From: Natrononativus amylolyticus
Lineage (GTDB): Archaea; Halobacteriota; Halobacteria; Halobacteriales; Natrialbaceae
Length of the DNA stretch: 64,000 bases
Assembly: GCF_024362525.1 (NCBI RefSeq)
Contig: NZ_CP101459.1
Coordinates: 704,155 to 768,154 of the forward strand
Reading direction: 5' to 3'
The notes beneath the pieces are model-generated. The model was not told the origin of the DNA and searched no databases. It worked only from the letters and a program-made list of their open reading frames with translations. The translations under genes were made by a program, and so were the position numbers. This document shows positions 55,101 through 63,444 of the stretch, piece by piece; position 1 is the first letter of the stretch, and the number at the start of each line of letters is the position of its first letter.

Positions 55101-55306
55101 CTGACGGAAACCTCGTAGTAGTTGGTGTACTTCACGAGGTCACACCCCTGTAATCCATCTGCAATCGAGTGATCGACAGCAACGTCAGTAGCCCCAGTAA
55201 GGATCGGGAACTCTTCTTTTGCGCCTTCCCCCAGTTCGTCGTAATGGCAAACTCGGGATTCAGTGGGGATGTCATCTACCGGCTCGAGTGTGAGGTTTGG
55301 GGTCAT
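55097..55306 (-). CDS. 69-aa conserved haloarchaeal protein
   Basis: ATG 55306 with a TATA-like aaaatatt about 30 bp upstream. Starts TPNLTLEPVDDIPTESRVCH; continues YDELGEGAKEEFPILTG. I recall a family like this in haloarchaea (DUF7979-type) but not its function. Small, acidic, no membrane segment. Confidence 0.65.
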   Translation of the reverse strand: MTPNLTLEPVDDIPTESRVCHYDELGEGAKEEFPILTGATDVAVDHSIADGLQGCDLVKYTNYYEVSVS

Positions 55307-55540
55307 GATACACACTATCAACCGCAGCGGCTTCAATATTTTTGTGATGAGAATCGATGACTGGCAATTTGAGGTCAGGGTTATTTGACCATCACAAGAC
55401 GATGGATCGTTGGATAATCGAAAGCAGCGCGGAAAAACATTCAATGACGCCCTCCCATGCCGTCTCCGATACGTCACCGTCGCCGGGTAACCGACGTCGT
55501 GTTTTGGCACACAGGCAAACCGTTATATGGGATGTAACGC

Positions 55541-55557
55541 GTTATATATAGTATAAC
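55541..55557. promoter_or_regulatory. 6-5-6 palindrome directly before the second MNT gene
   Basis: GTTATATATAGTATAAC ends 2 bp before the ATG at 55560 and contains the TATA element itself. A second inverted repeat, CGTTA...TAACG with a 9-bp spacer, lies at 55521-55539. Same geometry and place as the site at 43995-44011. Confidence 0.6.
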
Positions 55558-55559
55558 AG

Positions 55560-56219
55560 ATGGACGTCGAGATACGGCTCCCCCTTCCGAACGAGCAAAT
55601 CTTCAGGTACGAGGCAATGGACGAAATTCTCGAGATCGTTGCGCAAAATCCGTCCACCGAGTTTTCGAACCGGGATCTGCAGAGACTGACCGGGTTTGGA
55701 GGTCCCAGCGTCTCGAAGGCGCTGTCCTTACTTGAAGCGATGGAACTGATTCGCAGGCGCGACGCCGGGAACAAGACACTGTATCGGATCGAGGAGCATC
55801 GACTACACGGGGCAGACGACCCGTTTCTCGAGATCCCACAATCAGAGTTCCGTCCTCCCCTTCGACGATTCGTGGATCAAATCGACGAGGAACTCTCATC
55901 TGTCGCTGGAATCGTCTGCTTTGGAAGTGTCGCACGAGGTGACGCAGACCGCGTCAGCGATATCGACGTCTTCGTCTTCGTTGACGATGACGGTGAGTTA
56001 GTACCCGCACGACGGGCCATCTCCGAGATCATTGCCGATCTCGAAGCAGACTCGATCGATGGACAGCGGTACGAGTTTGAAGTCTTCGTTGAGTCACCTG
56101 AGAGCGCCCGGAGACGAGGCGGGGATCTGCACCCGATACTACACAAGGGGGTTATCCTATCCGACAGTGAGGCGTTTCGACACGTGAGACGCGACCTCTT
56201 TGGAGGTGGACGCCAGTGA
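55560..56219 (+). CDS. MNT nucleotidyltransferase with N-terminal winged helix
   Basis: 219 residues. Winged helix at about 20-75 (AMDEILEIVAQNPS; SVSKALSLLEAMELI), nucleotidyltransferase core GIVCFGSVARGDADRVSDID (GS at 122-123, Asp 134 and 136). Homologous along its length to the gene at 43323-43994. Its HEPN partner has been split from it by TnpB element 2. If still expressed, it has lost its coupled toxin. Confidence 0.85.
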   Translation: MDVEIRLPLPNEQIFRYEAMDEILEIVAQNPSTEFSNRDLQRLTGFGGPSVSKALSLLEAMELIRRRDAGNKTLYRIEEHRLHGADDPFLEIPQSEFRPPLRRFVDQIDEELSSVAGIVCFGSVARGDADRVSDIDVFVFVDDDGELVPARRAISEIIADLEADSIDGQRYEFEVFVESPESARRRGGDLHPILHKGVILSDSEAFRHVRRDLFGGGRQ

Positions 56220-56316
56220 CACAATGATAGCGTAAGCCCACGACTGAAGTCGTGGGTCCGAGCGATAGGCAGACTTACACAAGCCACATTCCCCCGCTCG
56301 GCCGGTGATTCCCACG

Positions 56317-56559
56317 TTACTCCGATTCGTCGCCAACCCACCATACAACAGCCCGCGAACCAGCCTTCATTCGACCAACCTCCTCTGAGTCGTGTAACTT
56401 CCGCAATCGTTCATACACCGCCTGTCTCGACACCGGCAATTCATCCGCAATCATCTGCGTCGTCAACACAGGAGTATCCGCACCCCTCAACACATCCAAT
56501 ACGTCGTCATCGGACACGATAGGCTTGAACTCTCCTCCACTGTCCCTGTCTCGATTCAT
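56317..56559 (-). CDS. Winged-helix protein carried by TnpB element 2
   Basis: 80 residues from ATG 56559 (longer frames up to 56607 exist). IVSDDDVLDVLRGADTPVLT then TQMIADELPVSRQAVYERLR form a winged helix, ending GRMKAGSRAVVWWVGD. It is divergent from tnpB, occupying the place that the 47-aa gene holds in element 1. Probably regulates the element. Confidence 0.7.
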   Translation of the reverse strand: MNRDRDSGGEFKPIVSDDDVLDVLRGADTPVLTTQMIADELPVSRQAVYERLRKLHDSEEVGRMKAGSRAVVWWVGDESE

Positions 56560-56646
56560 GCAGAAACAATCGGGTTCGAACACGTTAACCATTTGCTTCG
56601 TAACCACTCGGAACGTTTATCACGGTATATCTCGTGACAAATAGTA

Positions 56647-58125
56647 ATGACGCGAACCGACACGTTCGAGGTGAGGCCCCGCTCGCACCGCGACGAGCTC
56701 CTCCTCCTCGAACTGTTGGACGCGTCAGCGGCCTGCAACAACCAAGTCAACTACGACCGCAGACAAACTCTCTTCAACGCACAAGACAACGCGGACGACC
56801 GCGTCCCGGTCAGCGAGTTGAAATCCACCGTGAAGCGAGCGGTCTCCCAAGAAGACTATCGACAACAATACAAACACACACTCGGGTCTGCGGCACCTCA
56901 GCAACTCGTACAAAAGAACTGGGAGTCGTGGAAATCCTACTTCGAACTTCTCTCGAATTACCGAAACCCCGACAACGCGAAAGTCACGGACAGGCCATCC
57001 CCACCCGGGTACTGGAAACTCGACGGAAACCGCGAACTACATACCGTCATCCGCAACGACCAGTACACGCTCGAACTCGGCGACAGAAGTCGTTTAGAGA
57101 TTCCTGTTGGTATGGACCTGAAAGAGAAGTACGGGCTCGGATACTACGAACGGTTACGCTTGGAAGTTGCAGGGCAACTCCGTTGGACGGGCAAACAAGG
57201 TCGGTTAGAACTCGTGTACGACAGAGACACCGAAACGTTCACTGCACACCGAACCGTCGGCAATGAGGACACACCTCCACGCCGACGCGACACTCATTCA
57301 TCCACTTCACTGGCCACTTCCGAACGCGGCGACGAGGTAGTGGCAGCGGTGGACATCGGTGCGAACAATCTCGCCGCCGTCACGACAACCCAAGGCGACC
57401 ACCGCATCTACCAGGGGAGACCGGCGTTCCACACGTTCCACACTCACACGGAGCGAATCGCCGAGTTACAGGCCATCCTCGACGACGATGAGTGGTCGAG
57501 CAAGCAAATCCGACGCGTATATCGCAAGCGTGGTGAGCAACGCAATCATTTGATGGATGCGTTGATTCGAGACCTCGGCGAGTGGCTCGTCGAGAGAGGC
57601 GTGTCCGAACTCACCGTCGGTGCGTTGGGCGACATGCGAGCGAAACACTGGTCCGCGACGGTGAACGAAAAGACCGACCTGTTCTGGGCACATGGGCGGT
57701 TCCGACGACGTCTCAACGACGTGTTAGAGCTCGAGTACGGGATAACCGTCACTGAGAAGTCAGAGGCGGGGACGTCGTCCGAGTGCCCCGAGTGTGAGAG
57801 CAGGGATGTGCATCGGAGCGGTGATTTACTCCAGTGTTATGCGTGTGGTCGCGAGGGACATGCTGATGTTGCGGGGTCGGCGAATTTCCTGCGGAAGCAC
57901 GCGGAGGAGGGTATCGAGGTTCGAGCAAGTGGGTCGATGGCGCGACCTACGGCCGCCCGAGAGAACACGACGGCGGATGGACACTCCAGTTCAGTGCCAT
58001 GCCTTGAGTGGAACGACCACGAGTGGACAGTGAAACGCTCTGGTCAGTCGACCAAAGAGGCACCCGTAACCCAGAGTACCACGCGGATGCGTGGGAACGT
58101 TGCCCCCGGTGGTTCAGACGACTGA
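56647..58125 (+). CDS. tnpB: TnpB RNA-guided endonuclease (element 2)
   Basis: 492 residues. RuvC residues Asp236 (AAVDIGANNLA), Glu373 (TEKSEAGTS) and Asp407 (GREGHADVAGS); zinc ribbon Cys 380, 383, 397 and 400. An insertion at about 200-230 (Arg/Thr/Ser-rich) and a long C-terminal tail (about 420-492) make it longer than element 1's protein. All catalytic positions are intact. Confidence 0.85.
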   Translation: MTRTDTFEVRPRSHRDELLLLELLDASAACNNQVNYDRRQTLFNAQDNADDRVPVSELKSTVKRAVSQEDYRQQYKHTLGSAAPQQLVQKNWESWKSYFELLSNYRNPDNAKVTDRPSPPGYWKLDGNRELHTVIRNDQYTLELGDRSRLEIPVGMDLKEKYGLGYYERLRLEVAGQLRWTGKQGRLELVYDRDTETFTAHRTVGNEDTPPRRRDTHSSTSLATSERGDEVVAAVDIGANNLAAVTTTQGDHRIYQGRPAFHTFHTHTERIAELQAILDDDEWSSKQIRRVYRKRGEQRNHLMDALIRDLGEWLVERGVSELTVGALGDMRAKHWSATVNEKTDLFWAHGRFRRRLNDVLELEYGITVTEKSEAGTSSECPECESRDVHRSGDLLQCYACGREGHADVAGSANFLRKHAEEGIEVRASGSMARPTAARENTTADGHSSSVPCLEWNDHEWTVKRSGQSTKEAPVTQSTTRMRGNVAPGGSDD

Positions 58126-58170
58126 ATCACGCGTTGGAGGGGAAGCTCACGACTTTAGTCGTGGGAGGAC
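58110..58170 (+). ncRNA. Probable right-end guide (omega) RNA of element 2
   Basis: Same reasoning as for element 1: the tnpB end and the hairpin at 58146-58165 form the expected scaffold. The bases just after the element, in the HEPN gene, would be the guide. Ends are approximate. Confidence 0.4.
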
Positions 58171-58175
58171 GTCAC

Positions 58176-58653
58176 GTCGAAGGATCTCGAGATCGCACTT
58201 GGAAACGCGGAAGATGCATTCCAGCGGAGACCTGAAAATCCAGAGGTTGGTCTCGAGCACGTCTCCGATCCAGCTGTGCTTCAGCTGCGGAAGGCGTGCC
58301 GTCTCCTCGATGCAGCGGGGTTTCTGCTCGAGCGAAACGGTCACTTCACTGTGATTATCGAAGCGTCTTTCGTTGCTATCGAGCGCTCGATTCAGTTCTA
58401 CGTCGAAGAGAAGGGATACGACGTCGCTGGGCAGCGTCATACGGAAGTGTACGAACTGGGCGTGCGAGCAGGCCTGTTCTCAGAAGAGGTTGCGGATCGT
58501 CTCGAGGAACTGTGGATCGAGAACCGGTCAGAATCCTACTATCGAACGGGTGTCGCCGGAGAATACCGTGCTCAAACAATCTACCGGCTTGCGACGAAAC
58601 TCCACGAAGAGATCGTCCAGCTAACCCGGACACGCGATTGTCTTTGCGAGTGA
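58176..58653 (+). pseudogene. HEPN gene interrupted at its start by TnpB element 2
   Basis: The frame KDLEIALGNAEDAFQRR, AVLQLRKACRLLDAAGFLLE, IIEASFVAIERSIQFYVEE, LWIENRSESYYRTGV and CLCE runs intact for ~158 codons and matches the HEPN protein at 42833-43330 throughout. It has no ATG of its own; only a GTG at 58276 could start a shorter protein (125 residues). Toxin expression is therefore probably lost or reduced. Confidence 0.8.
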
Positions 58654-58931
58654 TTCTGACGTTCGACGGTCTCCGACGACGGGGAGGGTGTTCTGGTAGA
58701 GTCACACTGTTGTGACGCCCACCGAACGAGAGGTGTGACGTGACAGATCTCTTCGTTTCTTGAGTTCATTACGAGAGTTAAACGAGAGGCGTAACACCCC
58801 ACCATAGCCGGCCGGTACATACACCGCACACAGACTGCAACTATCCTGGTTTGGGTGGGTTCTCAATGTGGTGGGTGGGAGTTCGAACTGGTGGTGTCAC
58901 GACTCCCCTCTCGAGGGGCGTCACAACACCG

Positions 58932-59249
58932 TTACGAGGTGTCTCGATCATCTCGTGTATGTCTCGTCTTCGAGAGCGACGTCGGTTCTGGTGAGCCCCC
59001 GTCTACCTCACTCGGTGTGGGTTCGGTGGCGCTGTTAGTCAGCGTCTCCGTGTAGTCGAGCCAGGCCTCGCGATCGATCACGATCTCGTTGGTGTTCCGT
59101 CCGGTGTGTTTCGCCCACCGCATCTCGAAGAGGTCCTTCCCGAAGCGATCGATGAACGTCATCACACGTTTGACCGTCTCTCGAGAGGGGTTCTTGACTT
59201 CCGTAAAGGGGGAGTGCTCGGAGAGTACAGGCTCTACAGATAGCATCAT
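58932..59249 (-). CDS. 105-aa protein, possible integrated-element gene
   Basis: NPSRETVKRVMTFIDRFGKD, LFEMRWAKHTGRNTNEIVID and REAWLDYTE look like a genuine helical domain; the C-terminal 30 residues are low-complexity. ATG at 59249 (also 59246) lies in an AT-rich divergent promoter with the lipoprotein gene at 59288. Function unknown. Confidence 0.5.
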   Translation of the reverse strand: MMLSVEPVLSEHSPFTEVKNPSRETVKRVMTFIDRFGKDLFEMRWAKHTGRNTNEIVIDREAWLDYTETLTNSATEPTPSEVDGGSPEPTSLSKTRHTRDDRDTS

Positions 59250-59287
59250 GGGTGAAAACTTATCACCGCAAATGAATTACTATCCAC

Positions 59288-59713
59288 ATGGATGACTCCT
59301 CGGTATCTCGTCGGCATTTGCTTGCAACACTCGGTGCTTCATCGCTTGCAGGATGTGCAAATCAGAATCCATTGGGTTCTGAAACAGGGGTTCGACTCGG
59401 AACGCTATTCGTGTATAATCGGAGCCAAGAGACAAAATCTGTACAATTACAACTGAGACGTGATAACGCACCCATCTACGAGAATGAGATAAAAGCAGCC
59501 GAGGGATACGAAGTTATTGACCCATCGTGGTCAACTGAGCCAGCCAAATATTCCTTATTGTGGGCTACAGACGACGACATCGGGATGACATCAATTCCCG
59601 GTGATTTTTCGGGACGAGATTTGTCTGCGGACTGCTATAGTGCAACGTTTTACTTCGATAATCCCTCTGTCAATATACATGACATTGAAGAGTCTGATGA
59701 AGGCACCTGTTAA
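59288..59713 (+). CDS. Tat lipoprotein, small, unknown function
   Basis: 141 residues. RRHLLATLGASSLAGC gives a Tat signal with lipobox. The rest is a beta-rich domain (VRLGTLFVYNRSQETKSVQL; QLRRDNAPIYENEIKAAEGY), like an FxLYD/immunoglobulin-type fold. The gene is AT-rich against its neighbours, suggesting recent arrival. Divergent from 58932-59249. Confidence 0.7.
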   Translation: MDDSSVSRRHLLATLGASSLAGCANQNPLGSETGVRLGTLFVYNRSQETKSVQLQLRRDNAPIYENEIKAAEGYEVIDPSWSTEPAKYSLLWATDDDIGMTSIPGDFSGRDLSADCYSATFYFDNPSVNIHDIEESDEGTC

Positions 59714-59751
59714 GCGATGTTCAATAAGCACGTGCACCTAACGCAAAAGAT

Positions 59752-60015
59752 CACGGTGGAAGGTGGCGGTCGTAGATGTTGCGTCGATGGCCAACCGCCT
59801 CGACAACGAGGATATCGTTCTCACGGTCCCACGTGATGATCGCCCGCCAGTCACCTGCCCGGATCTTGTAGTACGGATAGCCCGAGAGTTTTTCCGAGGC
59901 GGTGTTCGGTCCACTCGGTCGCCTCGTCGACCTTGTTCATCACGCGATCGGCGACCTGTGGATCGAGGTCTTCAAGATGGGCGATGGCTTGCTCGGAGTA
60001 CTCGACGTCCGTCAT
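59752..60015 (-). pseudogene. RelE/ParE toxin gene, frameshifted
   Basis: ATG 60015 overlaps the antitoxin stop (ATGA). DVEYSEQAIAHLEDLDPQVA and VDEATEWTEHRL are read in the first frame; the second frame continues SGYPYYKIRAGDWRAIITWD and VVEAVGHRRNIYDRHLP. The extra base lies near 59890 in a G/A run. The catalytic region with Arg and His residues is therefore out of frame, and the toxin is probably dead. Confidence 0.75.
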
Positions 60016-60293
60016 TCGTCGCCGTCGAGGCCGAGTCGCTTCCGCACCTCGTCGGCGCTGTGAGTTTCGCCACGCTCGCGCTGCTTGCTGCTCTCCTCGA
60101 GGTTGGCGAGGAGCTCCTTAGAGAGTTCTGCCGATGGGTTCAGCCAGTCGCGCAGAGCGTCGCGGATCGCCTCTGAACGCGACGTGTACCCCCGACGCTC
60201 GTACTCCTCGTCGATCTGTTCGAGCATTGCTACAGGGACGCGGACATCGATCTTCTCGGTGTCCTTGCCGCCGCCATCGGTGTCAGTACTCAA
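60012..60293 (-). CDS. ParD/CopG-type ribbon-helix-helix antitoxin
   Basis: 93 residues starting at TTG. KIDVRVPVAMLEQIDEEYER and GYTSRSEAIRDALRDWL form the ribbon-helix-helix; the charged tail (NLEESSKQRERGETHSADEV) would bind the toxin. Intact, unlike its toxin. A palindromic site abuts the start codon. Confidence 0.8.
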   Translation of the reverse strand: MSTDTDGGGKDTEKIDVRVPVAMLEQIDEEYERRGYTSRSEAIRDALRDWLNPSAELSKELLANLEESSKQRERGETHSADEVRKRLGLDGDE

Positions 60294-60295
60294 AC

Positions 60296-60321
60296 TTGTG
60301 TGAGACGTACGTGAGACACAA
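60296..60321. promoter_or_regulatory. Operator candidate of the ParD/ParE operon
   Basis: TTGTGT ... ACACAA flanks an ACGTACGT centre, and GTGAGAC occurs twice as a direct repeat 11 bp apart. It touches the antitoxin start codon (60293), as usual for self-repressing ribbon-helix-helix operons. Confidence 0.55.
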
Positions 60322-60391
60322 AAAGATTTGCTTATTTCGTAGTATCGGCACGTTCGCAGGTTCTATACCGGGTAGTTCAGATGAGACTGAG

Positions 60392-60495
60392 TGAAATAAA
60401 CCGAGTCAGCGTGCTGCACTCATCCTCTGGATGTTGCACGCCGTTCGTGACACTTGAGGTATGGGTTGAGCGAGGCGTGCAAGATACAGAGCGCG
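60392..60495. repeat. 104-bp direct repeat, copy 1
   Basis: From gaaataaa to gcgcg, nearly the same as 63657-63758 in the same orientation (shared blocks cctctggatgttgcacgc and gaggcgtgcaagatacag). It overlaps no known gene; probably a fragment of an insertion sequence end. Confidence 0.65.
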
Positions 60496-60501
60496 TATCG
60501 G

Positions 60502-61299
60502 TCACAGCGACGCGACGAAGTCGCTCACCACTCGGTTGAATTTCTCGGGCTCTTCGATGGTGAGACAGTGTCCGCTTTCCTCGAAGAGTTCGAATCGGGC
60601 GTTCGGGATGAGGTCTGCTGCGTACTCGACGGATTCGACGCTGCGCCACTTCTCGTCTGCACCGGCGCAAACCAGCGTCGGGACGTCGATTGCGGGGAGG
60701 ACGTCTCGGTAATCGCGCATCAGTTCGAGAAGCATCGCTCCCGAGATTGGTGACGGGGTTCGGGAGGACTCGTCGAACATCATGGTTCGTCGCTCACGAG
60801 ACGGGGGATCTTTGAGCAATGCCTCGATTTGTCGGTCGAGGTGCTCCAAGGGGTTCGTTTGGATACGAACGAGCGCGTCCCTGAGTCCCTCTACGCTGTA
60901 GCTCCCGTAGTCGTAATCCGCCCGCTGCAACGGTGAAGGTTCCATATCCACGTCAACTAACGCGCGGATTCGATCCGTGCCGAACTGATCAATGTACTCC
61001 CACGACACGATTGCGCCCATCGACCAACCGACGACCACTGCCTCGTCAAGGTCGAGCTGAGTGAGAAACGCGTGGAAGTCACGAGCGTGTTGTGGCAGCG
61101 TATGACCGAGTTCGGTCTTCTCTGACCGACCGTGGCCTCTAAAATCGAATGCGAGGCACCGGTACTCGTCCGAAAGACCGGTCAATTGCGGTTCGAAGTA
61201 CCTAAGGCCCGCCGTTGCACCGTGAAGAAAGATGATCGGTGCCCCGTCGCCGTGATCCTCGTAGTAGAGGTTCGCCCCGTTGCACTGGATACCCGGCAT
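60502..61299 (-). CDS. Alpha/beta hydrolase
   Basis: 265 residues from ATG 61299. APIIFLHGATAGLRYFEPQL gives the oxyanion region, AVVVGWSMGAIVSWEY the nucleophile elbow, VPTLVCAGADEKW the acidic strand and EESGHCLTIEEP the catalytic His. Most similar in layout to esterase/3-oxoadipate-enol-lactonase-type hydrolases. The family call is firm; the substrate is not known. Confidence 0.85.
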   Translation of the reverse strand: MPGIQCNGANLYYEDHGDGAPIIFLHGATAGLRYFEPQLTGLSDEYRCLAFDFRGHGRSEKTELGHTLPQHARDFHAFLTQLDLDEAVVVGWSMGAIVSWEYIDQFGTDRIRALVDVDMEPSPLQRADYDYGSYSVEGLRDALVRIQTNPLEHLDRQIEALLKDPPSRERRTMMFDESSRTPSPISGAMLLELMRDYRDVLPAIDVPTLVCAGADEKWRSVESVEYAADLIPNARFELFEESGHCLTIEEPEKFNRVVSDFVASL

Positions 61300-61372
61300 A
61301 ACAATAGGTGTACGCTTGAATCGAGAATAACTGTATTGTCGGCCGTGGGAGAACTGCTGCATACACCCTCTA

Positions 61373-61513
61373 GGCTTTGTTTAGACGCTCCTGAACGGGC
61401 GGTCCGGGAGTCATTTCGGCTGAGCAGAACGCAGTAGACACCACCGCACGGTACAGATTCACACGTTAAGAACGAAGCGGTAGAGCCGGTTTCTGCTGCG
61501 TCTAAACAAGGCC
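61373..61513. mobile_element. 141-bp miniature inverted-repeat element
   Basis: GGCTTTGTTTAGACGC at the left and GCGTCTAAACAAGGCC at the right are inverted repeats matching at 15 of 16 positions. The interior has no coding frame. I could not find a clear target duplication. Probably a MITE moved by an IS5-like transposase. It lies 74 bp upstream of the hydrolase start. Confidence 0.65.
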
Positions 61514-61701
61514 CAGGGCGCGAATGTCCCACGAGATCTGGCCCAATGTACGACGGGAGTGGTTGGTTAGTACGGGCGACGAAGGTACCATACTGACCAG
61601 CAACAGATCGTCAGTCGGTAGTGTGTTTCCGAACATCAAACGCAGCGGTGGTTCTCATTTCTCTCACTTCCGAAACGCATGCCAAGAGTCGGTCGGCTGG
61701 C

Positions 61702-63444
61702 TTAGTCGATGGTCACCGTCCCGGTTTCTCGCTCGCCGTCGACGGTCACCGTCCAATCGACCTCGCCTTCTCGACCGACATCGCCACCGTAGACGCCGAT
61801 CCGGACGGTTTTCGAACTCCCGGCGGGGATTTCGGCGCCGATCGCTCTGCACACTCGACACACCTCGAGGGTGATGCTCGTATCCGCATCCACGTTACCC
61901 GCGTTTTGCACAGTAACGTCAAAGGTCGTGTTCTCCTCGAGCGCGATAGTCTCGGGGCTCGAGACGCTGATCGAAAGGTCCGTCGCTGGCTCTTCGTCAT
62001 CTTTGTCATCTTCACCCTCGTCACCATCATCCTCCTCTTCGTCTTCGCCCTCTCCGTCCTCTCCGTCTTCTCCATCCTCTCCGTTCTCGTCACCGTCTCC
62101 CTCCTCTTCGTCGTCGTGATCTTCCCCGTCTCCGTCGTCCGAGTCGTCATCCTCGTCCTCGAGTTCTCGAAGCGCAACGAGTTCGTCGTCCGAAAGGTAG
62201 AACGTCCCATTGCTGAACGCCCGGAACGTCCGGTCGTTCTCGATGGTCCATTTGAACTCACCGTCGTACTTATTCACGGCAGCAAGCGTTCCAGCGAGTT
62301 CGTCATCGAACCCATCACTGAAGTCGAAAAACAGCGTATCTCCGACGATTGCGTCCGGTCTGGAGAAGTACCGGTGTTCGCCTTCGTACGTCTCGTTCCA
62401 GTCAGAGTCATTAGACCACCACTCCCATTCGGCATCCGTATTGAAGCCGGTTGCGTACACGCGGTCCCGCCATGACGAAATCACGATCTCGTCGTCGAAG
62501 ACGAGTCCGGACATATACCAACCTTGCTCAAGCCTGTCGCCCGTTTCCGGATCGTGGAGGGTATACTCTTCGTCTCGGCCGCCCATCGCGACGGCTGCAG
62601 AATTCGCGCCCTCGACGTATCCTTGTGTTGCCCCGAAACGATTAGACCAGAGCGACTCACCGGTCACCACGTCGAGCGCCACAAGATGTTCGCCCAAAAG
62701 GTCGTCGCTGTTCGAGTACACTCGGCCGTCTGAGACGGCGACAGCTGCGGAGTTGAAGCCGAGTTCCTGGTCGTCTTGTGGTGGAGCCGCGGTGAACGAC
62801 TCTCGCTCCCAACGCACCGACCCATCGTCCGCCTCAAGGGCGTACAACGTTCCGTCGTCGACGATGAACACCGCCCCGTAGGCGACGGTCGGCTCGTATA
62901 CTCTTACGCCGTCACGGTCATCGTCCTCTTCGTATATTTCCTCCCACTCGATCTCGTAGCTCCACTCGAGGCTTCCGTCTGCCTGATCCAGCGCGATGAC
63001 GCCGTCCTCGTTTGTGAGGTACAACGAGCCGTAGGCGGCGGTCACCGTCGCGACACTGTAGCCAATATCCGTATCGATTTCTGCCGTCTCCCACAGCACT
63101 GATCCGTCTTCTTCGTCGAGTGCGAAGACACCTTCCGAACTGCTAACGTAGACGGTGCCGTCGGCGACCACCGCGTTGCCACCGTGTTCGAACGTCCAGG
63201 CGACGCCGAGGTCGTCCGAGTCGAACTCGTAGTCAGCCGAGACGTGTCGCGTGTGACCGGGACCCGCGTTCGGGCCGGTCCACTCCTCGCTCGCGTACGG
63301 TTCCGGGAGTATCTCTCCGGGATCAGGGACAGCGGTCTCGTCACCCTCGTCCGCGACAGTGCTCCCAACCGGCATCGCGGCACCCATGACGAACGCTGCT
63401 CCAGCACCCTTCTTCATGAAACTCCGTCTGTTGTGATCAGACAT
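61702..63444 (-). CDS. Tat-exported PQQ-type beta-propeller protein
   Basis: 580 residues. Tat signal NRRSFMKKGAGAAFVMGAA. Six to eight propeller blades at about 60-440, each with motifs like GTVYVSSSEGVFALDEEDGS and GTLYALEADDGSVRWE. A run of Glu, Asp and Gly (about 440-490) is a linker to a C-terminal CARDB-like domain (SISVSSPETIALEENTTFDV). Outside-facing binding protein or enzyme scaffold; PQQ binding cannot be judged. Confidence 0.85.
   Translation of the reverse strand: MSDHNRRSFMKKGAGAAFVMGAAMPVGSTVADEGDETAVPDPGEILPEPYASEEWTGPNAGPGHTRHVSADYEFDSDDLGVAWTFEHGGNAVVADGTVYVSSSEGVFALDEEDGSVLWETAEIDTDIGYSVATVTAAYGSLYLTNEDGVIALDQADGSLEWSYEIEWEEIYEEDDDRDGVRVYEPTVAYGAVFIVDDGTLYALEADDGSVRWERESFTAAPPQDDQELGFNSAAVAVSDGRVYSNSDDLLGEHLVALDVVTGESLWSNRFGATQGYVEGANSAAVAMGGRDEEYTLHDPETGDRLEQGWYMSGLVFDDEIVISSWRDRVYATGFNTDAEWEWWSNDSDWNETYEGEHRYFSRPDAIVGDTLFFDFSDGFDDELAGTLAAVNKYDGEFKWTIENDRTFRAFSNGTFYLSDDELVALRELEDEDDDSDDGDGEDHDDEEEGDGDENGEDGEDGEDGEGEDEEEDDGDEGEDDKDDEEPATDLSISVSSPETIALEENTTFDVTVQNAGNVDADTSITLEVCRVCRAIGAEIPAGSSKTVRIGVYGGDVGREGEVDWTVTVDGERETGTVTID

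Larger units (their letters stand above)
56229..58176 (+). mobile_element. IS200/IS605-type TnpB element 2, inside a HEPN gene
   Basis: Left hairpin CCCACGACTGAAGTCGTGGG (56237-56256) followed by gagcgataggca, right hairpin at 58146-58165 (CTCACGACTTTAGTCGTGGG). It holds tnpB and a divergent winged-helix gene. If it is removed, atgat before and cgaaggatctcgag after join to give a HEPN N-terminus (M-I-S-K-D-L-E-I-A-L), so it probably inserted within the first two codons. Ends are estimates. Confidence 0.75.
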
